This document shows, one piece after another, positions 7,159 through 10,741 of a stretch of DNA of 10,741 nucleotides. The DNA comes from Deinococcus radiotolerans (lineage in GTDB: Bacteria > Deinococcota > Deinococci > Deinococcales > Deinococcaceae). Under the pieces are notes generated by a model, which saw only the letters and a list, made by a program, of their open reading frames with translations, was not told the origin of the DNA and ran no database searches. The stretch is taken from NCBI RefSeq assembly GCF_014647435.1, contig NZ_BMPE01000037.1, positions 1 to 10,741 on the forward strand, written 5' to 3'. Positions within the stretch are counted from its first letter, which is position 1. Every line of letters begins with the position of its first letter. A program made the position numbers and the translations under genes.

Positions 7159-8306
7159 CAGGCCGGGTCCGCGTGGGCGCAGCCCATCACCTGGGTCAGC
7201 AGGCCCGACTCCACCGTCAGGCCGGGGCCGAACGCCACCGCGCACACCCGCTCGCCCGGGACAGCGTGGCGGCGCAGGTCCGCGAGAATGAACAGCACCG
7301 TCGCGCTGCTCATATTCCCGAACTGGCGCAGCACCTCCCGCGAGGGGCGCAGCTGCTCATCACTGAGGTTCAGGCTGCCCTGCACCTTATCCAGGATGCT
7401 GCGCCCTCCCGGATGCACCGCCCAGCGCTCGACGGCGCCGGGCACACCGGCCAGGGCCGCGTCGTGGGCCAGCAGTGGGGCCAGCGCGCCAGTGATGTGC
7501 GCCTCGATGATCTGCGGCACGTAGGTACTGAGGACCATGTCATAGCCCTGATCCCCGATCGTCCAGGCCATGTCCGCCTCACCCACACCCGGCGGCGTGA
7601 GCGTGGTCTCGAACTGATCGAGCCGCAGGGCGAGCGCCCCCGGCGCCGGTGGCCGGGCACTCACCACGGCCGCCGCGGCCCCATCCGCGAAGACCGAATT
7701 GGCGATCAATGTGTCCGGATCCCCGGCCGAGTGCATGTGAATGGTGCACAGCTCCGCGCAGACGACGAGGACCACCGCGTTCGGGTCGGCGTCGCAGAAC
7801 GCCCGGGCCAACTTCAGGGCGGGAAAGGCGGCGTAGCAGCCCATGAAGCCCACGTGGACCCGCTGCGTGCGCGGCGAGAGGCCCAGCGCCCGCACCACCG
7901 CGTACTCCGGACCCGGCGCGAAAAACCCAGTGCAGGACGCCGTCACGACGTGGGTGATCTCCGCTGGCGAGACGTCCGGGCAGGCCGCCAGGGCCTGCCT
8001 GGCCGCCCGCACGAACAGCTCAGTGGCGTGCGCGGTGTAAAAGTCGTTGCGCGCCCCCGTCCCTGGTGTCAACATCCGGCCCGTGCCCGGGTCGTAGAAC
8101 AGGCCGGGCGTGTCCTGCGCGCTGGCCTGAAAGTCCAGGACGGCGCTGTGCCGGGTGTCGATGCCCGAGGCGTTGAAGATGCTGGTGGTCAGGCGCTGCG
8201 CCCGCCGGTCCAGTTCAGGCTGCTGGCGGATGATGTCGCGGAGCAGACCCTGCGGGTACGCCGCGCCGGGCACCGCTGTCTCAACCGCCTGAAGGTAAAC
8301 GGGCAT
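7158..8306 (-). CDS. Type III polyketide synthase (chalcone/alkylresorcinol synthase family)
   Basis: A 382-residue homodimer-type ketosynthase that extends a CoA-bound starter with malonyl-CoA and cyclises the chain to a resorcinol, pyrone or related ring. The catalytic triad is complete: Cys157 (HVGFMGCYAAFPAL), His298 (WAVHPGGRSI) and Asn331 (RQFGNMSSATV). The C-terminal FGPGLTVE (359-366) is the family's typical GFGPG-like loop. It is the first gene of a four-gene operon. ATG 8306 has no Shine-Dalgarno sequence but lies five bases behind TACCCT, so the message may be leaderless. Starter and product cannot be read off; resemblance of the operon to srsABC and the lack of a CoA-ligase gene nearby suggest a long-chain fatty acyl starter from primary metabolism (inference). 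Confidence 0.93.
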   Translation of the reverse strand: MPVYLQAVETAVPGAAYPQGLLRDIIRQQPELDRRAQRLTTSIFNASGIDTRHSAVLDFQASAQDTPGLFYDPGTGRMLTPGTGARNDFYTAHATELFVRAARQALAACPDVSPAEITHVVTASCTGFFAPGPEYAVVRALGLSPRTQRVHVGFMGCYAAFPALKLARAFCDADPNAVVLVVCAELCTIHMHSAGDPDTLIANSVFADGAAAAVVSARPPAPGALALRLDQFETTLTPPGVGEADMAWTIGDQGYDMVLSTYVPQIIEAHITGALAPLLAHDAALAGVPGAVERWAVHPGGRSILDKVQGSLNLSDEQLRPSREVLRQFGNMSSATVLFILADLRRHAVPGERVCAVAFGPGLTVESGLLTQVMGCAHADPA

Positions 8307-8311
8307 AGGCC

Positions 8312-8317
8312 AGGGTA
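8312..8317 (-). promoter_or_regulatory. Candidate leaderless -10 element of the polyketide operon
   Basis: On the minus strand, TACCCT ends five bases before ATG 8306, fitting the TANNNT -10 consensus described for leaderless Deinococcus genes. No good -35 box is visible 16-18 bases upstream, so a regulator or an extended element may be needed. No ribosome binding site precedes the ATG. Confidence 0.4.
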
Positions 8318-8400
8318 GTGGGGATTGAAGACGTGCATCTCGGGGCGGCTTGAGCTGATCTTTATTCGAGTGGACGAGGGCGGCCCCGACCGTGCGCTGG

Positions 8401-8420
8401 GCGCCTCAACTGTGAGGCGT
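8401..8420. repeat. Inverted repeat upstream of the polyketide operon
   Basis: CGCCTCA (8402-8408) and TGAGGCG (8413-8419) form a perfect 7-bp stem with an ACTG loop, extended by a G-T wobble at the ends. It lies about 95 bases upstream of the synthase start. It could be an operator, a hairpin terminator for leftover transcription, or chance. Confidence 0.35.
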
Positions 8421-8431
8421 CTGGAGAGTAC

Positions 8432-8888
8432 GTGCGGCCGCGTGGAGCACGTGGGTGGCGCCCGCACGACACTCAGGCGCGGGAGAACCTCACGCCTGGG
8501 CCGACCCGTCGACCGGCTGGAATCGGCGTGGGACCAGTGTGCTTGCCGGCGCCCAAGGCGGGCACGCTGGCCCTAGGCCACTCAGACGTCCAGTGGTCCA
8601 CAGCGCCCGAATGAGGTCCAGGCGCAGCAGCGCACCTTCTCGACGTCATGGTTGCCGCGGCACGCCTGACCGCTGTTCATCCGGGCAGGGCAGCAGATTC
8701 TAGTGGCGGCGCGCATCGTGGCCGTCGTGGATGTCTTTCACGCCCTCACTCAGGCGCGGCCGTACAAGGCGGCGTGGTCGCAGGACCGGGCCGTGCAGGA
8801 GATTCAGGCGCAGGCTGGGCGGCACTTCGACCCTGCCGTGGTGGCCGCGTTCCTGCGGGCGATTGAAGGCAGTTCCAGCCTCCACTGA
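8432..8888 (+). pseudogene. Decayed HD-GYP domain (c-di-GMP phosphodiesterase) remnant
   Basis: From GTG 8703 to the stop at 8886-8888 the frame reads VAARIVAVVDVFHALTQ...RPYKAAWS...AGRHFDPAVVAAFL. This is the unmistakable C-terminal part of an HD-GYP domain, whose intact forms cleave cyclic di-GMP. The upstream part is broken. Near 8630-8670 a frame reads RRHGCRGTPDR, a degraded form of the expected HHERxDGxGYPD motif; near 8520-8570 another reads IGVGPVCLPAPKAGTL, degraded from KIGVPDxVLLKPGxL. These pieces are in different frames and the stop at 8662 interrupts the joining frame. No intact HD catalytic dyad is visible, so the remnant should be inactive. The right-hand fragment (8703-8888) is firm; the left extent is inference. 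Confidence 0.7.
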
Positions 8889-8901
8889 GTGGGTGACTCA
8901 G
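8885..8901. terminator. Small hairpin covering two convergent stop codons
   Basis: CTGAGT (8885-8890), loop GGGTG, ACTCAG (8896-8901): a perfect 6-bp stem that contains the TGA of the HD-GYP remnant and the stop of the opposing 93-residue gene. No T-tract. It is a weak terminator candidate by position. Confidence 0.3.
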
Positions 8902-9179
8902 CGGTACATGGCTGCCGGCGTCAGCTCGGTGTACGTCATCGGCAGGGAAGGCGTGGCGGGGTGACCGTCGGGGCAGATGACCTGCACCGCTTCCATTAAG
9001 GCGATCAGGAAGGCCCGCTGCGGCCAGCGGTGCTCCCCTTGCCCGACGCAGCGCCCCCCACAGTGGATCTCTACGATCTGGCGCATCTGGTCACCGACGC
9101 GCTGGGCGGAGGTGACCCGCGTGCAGCCCAGGTCCTGCAGGTAATCCCAGGCCCTGAGCATCACATCGTCCGTAGTCAT
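8898..9179 (-). CDS. Small hypothetical protein (93 residues)
   Basis: A soluble 93-residue protein of no family I recognise. It begins MTTDDVMLRAWDYLQDLGC and contains HCGGRC (39-44), further cysteines at 19 and 69, and histidines at 50 and 73. The middle (RAFLIALMEAVQVI, about 55-68) is a predicted helix. ATG 9179 is preferred over the in-frame GTG 9185 because TACCCT lies six bases before the ATG and directly abuts the GTG, the spacing expected of a leaderless -10 element. The gene stands alone, converging on the HD-GYP remnant. The cysteine/histidine cluster could bind metal, but there are too few ordered ligands to claim it. Confidence 0.65.
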   Translation of the reverse strand: MTTDDVMLRAWDYLQDLGCTRVTSAQRVGDQMRQIVEIHCGGRCVGQGEHRWPQRAFLIALMEAVQVICPDGHPATPSLPMTYTELTPAAMYR

Positions 9180-9185
9180 GTCCAC

Positions 9186-9191
9186 AGGGTA
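9186..9191 (-). promoter_or_regulatory. Candidate leaderless -10 element for the 93-residue gene
   Basis: TACCCT on the minus strand, six bases before ATG 9179, the same hexamer as before the polyketide operon. No clear -35 box is seen. Confidence 0.4.
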
Positions 9192-9192
9192 A

Positions 9193-9212
9193 GAAGGCCG
9201 CGACCGGCCTTC
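9193..9212. repeat. Inverted repeat in the promoter region of the 93-residue gene
   Basis: GAAGGCC (9193-9199) and GGCCTTC (9206-9212) are perfect 7-bp arms around GCGACC. The repeat sits immediately upstream of the candidate -10, where a repressor would block polymerase, so an operator is a reasonable guess. Confidence 0.35.
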
Positions 9213-9236
9213 CCAGGGCTGAGCGTTCTTGAAGGC

Positions 9237-9265
9237 GTGACCTGACCGTCAGTCAGTCTTAAGCT
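9237..9265 (+). promoter_or_regulatory. Weak candidate promoter for the 155-residue gene
   Basis: GTGACC (9237-9242), a 17-base spacer and TAAGCT (9260-9265) form a loose -35/-10 pair about 55 bases upstream of the ATG at 9321. Two adjacent GTCAGTC-like repeats fall in the spacer. Confidence 0.25.
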
Positions 9266-9320
9266 GCAGAGGGAGACCGGTGGGGGTGTTGGTCAGTGAA
9301 GCAAAGTTGTCAGAGGCCCT

Positions 9321-9788
9321 ATGACACGCTGCGTGCCGATGTTCCCCTACGACGCCGCGACTCGGGCCCTGGTCAATCTCCAGCGCAAGGACATTCAGCG
9401 GATGCGGCGGCAGCGGGCCGTCCTGAGCGAGCCCACCGCATTCAAACAACTCCATCCCAACCATCCAGACCAGATCGGTCGCCTGCTCATCGGGCAAGCC
9501 GAGCCGCAGCTGCACCTGAGTCTCACCGCCTTCCTGATGACCGCTCCTGAGGCGGGGTTGACCTTCTTTGCCCGCACCCTGCACGGGGTCGGTCGGGCGG
9601 CGATGGTGACGGTCACCCATGAGGTGCTGCAGCAGCAAGGGCGAGCCGGAGCCGAACCGGCCCTGACGTACCTGCTGAAGGTCGCCCAGTTGGGCTTACT
9701 CCCCGATATCGTGCCCGGCGAGCACACGCCCCTGATCGGGGTGTGGCGTGTGCAGAGCGTCGACCGTCAGATTCATGTTCCAGCTTGA
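9321..9788 (+). CDS. Hypothetical protein (155 residues)
   Basis: A soluble protein of 155 residues with no family I recognise. Third codon positions are mostly G or C, and this frame is far more protein-like than the 129-codon frame opposite, so I take it as the real gene. It starts MTRCVPMFPYDAATRALVN at ATG 9321, with AGAGG four bases upstream; ATG 9339 is an alternative. A basic helix (LQRKDIQRMRRQRAVL, about 19-34) is followed by mixed hydrophobic segments and LLPDIVPGEHTPLIGVW near the end. No transmembrane segment or signal peptide. Its end overlaps the start of a second, frame-damaged reading frame at 9775. Confidence 0.6.
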   Translation: MTRCVPMFPYDAATRALVNLQRKDIQRMRRQRAVLSEPTAFKQLHPNHPDQIGRLLIGQAEPQLHLSLTAFLMTAPEAGLTFFARTLHGVGRAAMVTVTHEVLQQQGRAGAEPALTYLLKVAQLGLLPDIVPGEHTPLIGVWRVQSVDRQIHVPA

Positions 9789-9960
9789 GTGGCCGCCACA
9801 CGCTGGCTCGGGTGGCGTTTCCGGCGGGGCAGAAGGCCAGACGGGTCCGGGACCGGCTGGCGTACCTGTCGCGCGGGGAACCGCTCGCGACGTGCAGCAG
9901 ATGTGGGGCAGCCCAGACGTGCCCGTGGGCGTCCCGCACCTTTACTCAGCGCTGGATTAG
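9775..9960 (+). pseudogene. Short reading frame with apparent compensating frameshifts
   Basis: An ATG at 9775, overlapping the previous stop, opens a 61-codon frame ending at the TAG of 9958-9960. Its start (MFQLEWPPH) and end (RDVQQMWGSPDVPVGVPHLY) look coding, but the middle becomes glycine-rich and loses the third-position GC bias. Over about 9800-9895 the neighbouring frame carries the bias instead and reads HTLARVAFPAGQKARR then VRDRLAYLSRGEPLA. The simplest reading is one small gene with an early frameshift and a later compensating one. Function unknown. Confidence 0.3.
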
Positions 9961-9989
9961 CTGACCTGTGGAAACCAAGTCGGTAGACT
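9961..9989 (+). promoter_or_regulatory. Leaderless promoter of the DUF1330 gene
   Basis: CTGACC (9961-9966), a 17-base spacer and TAGACT (9984-9989) form a good -35/-10 pair. The ATG at 9996 lies only six bases after the -10 and there is no ribosome binding site, so transcription should begin at or next to the start codon. Confidence 0.6.
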
Positions 9990-9995
9990 GCACAG

Positions 9996-10286
9996 ATGCC
10001 GGCTTATGTGATCGTCAACACGCGGGTGTTGGACCCTACGCGCATTCAACAGTACCGTCACCTGGCTGAGCAGTCTATCCAACAGTTTGGCGGCAGGTAC
10101 CTGGCGCGCGGGGGTGCACTGAGCGTGCTGGAAGGGTCATACCAACCGGAGCGGATGGTGCTCGTGGAGTTTCCCACCCTGGACCGTGCACAGGCGTGGT
10201 ACGCCTCTGAAGGGTATGCAGAGGCCAGGCGAGCCAGGGCGGGCATTGCCGAGTTCGAGATGATCCTCGTCGAGGGCCTGCCGTAG
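9996..10286 (+). CDS. DUF1330 family protein
   Basis: A 96-residue protein of the DUF1330 family, small ferredoxin-like alpha-beta-barrel proteins (dimeric, related in fold to ABM/EthD proteins) of unknown biochemical role. Characteristic elements: MPAYVIVNTRVLDP at the start, FGGRYLARGG (31-40), LEGSYQPERMVLVEFP (45-60), A-WY-SEGY around 65-74 and the closing R81. Length and motifs are complete. It is transcribed alone from a leaderless promoter immediately upstream. Nothing nearby suggests a partner, and the damaged frames on both sides make this the only clearly intact gene in the right-hand 750 bases. Confidence 0.93.
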   Translation: MPAYVIVNTRVLDPTRIQQYRHLAEQSIQQFGGRYLARGGALSVLEGSYQPERMVLVEFPTLDRAQAWYASEGYAEARRARAGIAEFEMILVEGLP

Positions 10287-10305
10287 CCCCTCAGTCTGAA
10301 ACGCA

Positions 10306-10322
10306 CCGCGCGGGCCGCGCGG
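10306..10322. terminator. GC-rich hairpin after the DUF1330 gene
   Basis: CCGCGC (10306-10311), loop GGGCC, GCGCGG (10317-10322), beginning 20 bases after the DUF1330 stop. It could stop transcription, but no T-tract follows and in DNA this GC-rich such stems arise easily. Confidence 0.35.
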
Positions 10323-10355
10323 CCGCGGCCTGACCCGGTCGGATGGCGTTAGCGG

Positions 10356-10679
10356 CTGAGCCGCAGTCTGCCGGAGACGCCGTTCGATCTGTTCAAGGTG
10401 ACCCTGCTCAACCGGGCCGATCACTGGGGCGTCGTGATCTCGCCAGTGTCCCTCCAGCGGTTCCTTGAGGTGGGCATCGGCCCGGATGGGGAGGGGACGT
10501 CTTGGCGCATCTGGGCTGTCGACTGGAGCTGGTGCCGGTCACGGCCATCCTGGATCAGTCACCTGGACCTTGAGGCGTCCGGCGAACACGGTGAGGCGCT
10601 GCCCATCGCAGACAGAGCGCAGGACCTGTTTCACCAGATGTCCGCTGATGTCATGGGGAGGATGAAGCCGGCTGGATGA
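10356..10679 (+). pseudogene. Frame-broken remnant of an unidentified gene
   Basis: Three protein-like stretches lie in order on the plus strand but not in one frame. About 10365-10480 reads SLPETPFDLFKVTLLNRADH then WGVVISPVSLQRFLEVG. About 10490-10565 in another frame reads GGDVLAHLGCRLELVPVTA. About 10565-10679, back in the first frame, reads EHGEALPIADRAQDLFHQM and ends at TGA. Two compensating frameshifts would join them into one protein of roughly 105 residues. No ATG begins the first frame (a TAG stands at 10350-10352), so the start may also be lost. The segment LAHLGCRLELVPV faintly recalls the end of small helix-turn-helix antitoxins, too weak to name. Alternatively the stretch is noncoding. 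Confidence 0.35.
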
Positions 10680-10689
10680 GCTCAAGAAG

Positions 10690-10715
10690 ACAGGCGACCA
10701 AAATGGGTCGCCTGT
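10690..10715. terminator. Perfect 10-bp hairpin
   Basis: ACAGGCGACC (10690-10699), loop AAAATG, GGTCGCCTGT (10706-10715). This is the strongest stem in the window, starting 11 bases after the stop of the broken reading frame. On the plus strand no T-run follows; on the minus strand the next bases are CTTCTTG, so termination of leftward transcription is the better fit. Possibly bidirectional. Confidence 0.5.
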
Positions 10716-10728
10716 GATGTTGAAGAGG

Positions 10729-10740
10729 ATACCGCGGTAT
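10729..10740. repeat. 12-bp perfect palindrome at the window edge
   Basis: ATACCGCGGTAT is self-complementary over 12 bases and is followed by a G that makes an ATG at 10739-10741. It might be an operator in front of a gene starting at the edge, but nothing downstream can be seen. Confidence 0.3.
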
Positions 10741-10741
10741 G

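Noticed and set aside
6262..7524. 420-codon plus-strand frame
   Set aside because: Spans the antisense of three real genes with no recognisable domain.
7173..8318. 381-codon plus-strand frame
   Set aside because: Antisense to the polyketide synthase, which has its full catalytic triad.
9249..9638. 129-codon minus-strand frame
   Set aside because: It lies opposite the 155-residue plus-strand frame, and its composition (many H, Q, G, P) is typical of an antisense shadow.
10539..10741. Minus-strand frame open from the right edge to TGA at 10541-10539, with protein-like text (YRGILFNITGDPFWSPVF...)
   Set aside because: It runs through the 10-bp hairpin and lies opposite the plus-strand remnant, which has comparable or better third-position bias and is followed by the hairpin. 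It cannot be excluded without sequence beyond the edge.
1..10741. CRISPR arrays, tRNA or rRNA genes
   Set aside because: No regularly spaced direct repeats and no tRNA- or rRNA-like stretches were seen on either strand.

Overview
The window is very GC-rich, with coding frames strongly biased to G/C in the third codon position. Several genes start without a ribosome binding site, directly behind a TANNNT -10 element, as is common in Deinococcus. Together with the gene families present, this suggests a Deinococcus-type chromosome or large plasmid. That is inference from sequence style; no 16S or other marker is present.

Left part (1-2285). A partial minus-strand reading frame of unknown function runs off the left edge, followed by about 400 bases with no convincing gene. 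A plus-strand pair follows: a MacB/FtsX-type ABC permease (589-1746) overlapping by 7 bases a small membrane protein (1740-2285) that resembles CrtO, the acyltransferase that finishes staphyloxanthin by acylating a sugar. No ATPase gene accompanies the permease.

Centre (2326-8306). Everything lies on the minus strand and reads right to left. A type III polyketide synthase (8306-7158), a class I methyltransferase (7158-6460), an FAD hydroxylase (6467-5298) and a GT1-type glycosyltransferase (5313-4045) overlap one another by 1-16 bases and form one translationally coupled operon. The first three match the logic of the Streptomyces srsABC phenolic-lipid operon: make an alkylresorcinol or pyrone, methylate it, hydroxylate it. 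The fourth gene suggests the product is then glycosylated. A secreted phospholipase-D-like protein (3834-2326) follows on the same strand after 210 bases and converges on the CrtO-like gene. The most interesting hypothesis is a glycosylated, possibly acylated, phenolic lipid of the cell envelope, built by the operon and perhaps capped by the CrtO-like enzyme.

Right part (8307-10741). This is an eroded accessory zone. It holds a decayed HD-GYP (c-di-GMP phosphodiesterase) remnant, a 93-residue orphan protein, a 155-residue orphan protein, a short frame with apparent compensating frameshifts, an intact DUF1330 gene with a clear leaderless promoter, and a frame-broken gene remnant. A perfect 10-bp hairpin and a 12-bp palindrome lie at the right edge.
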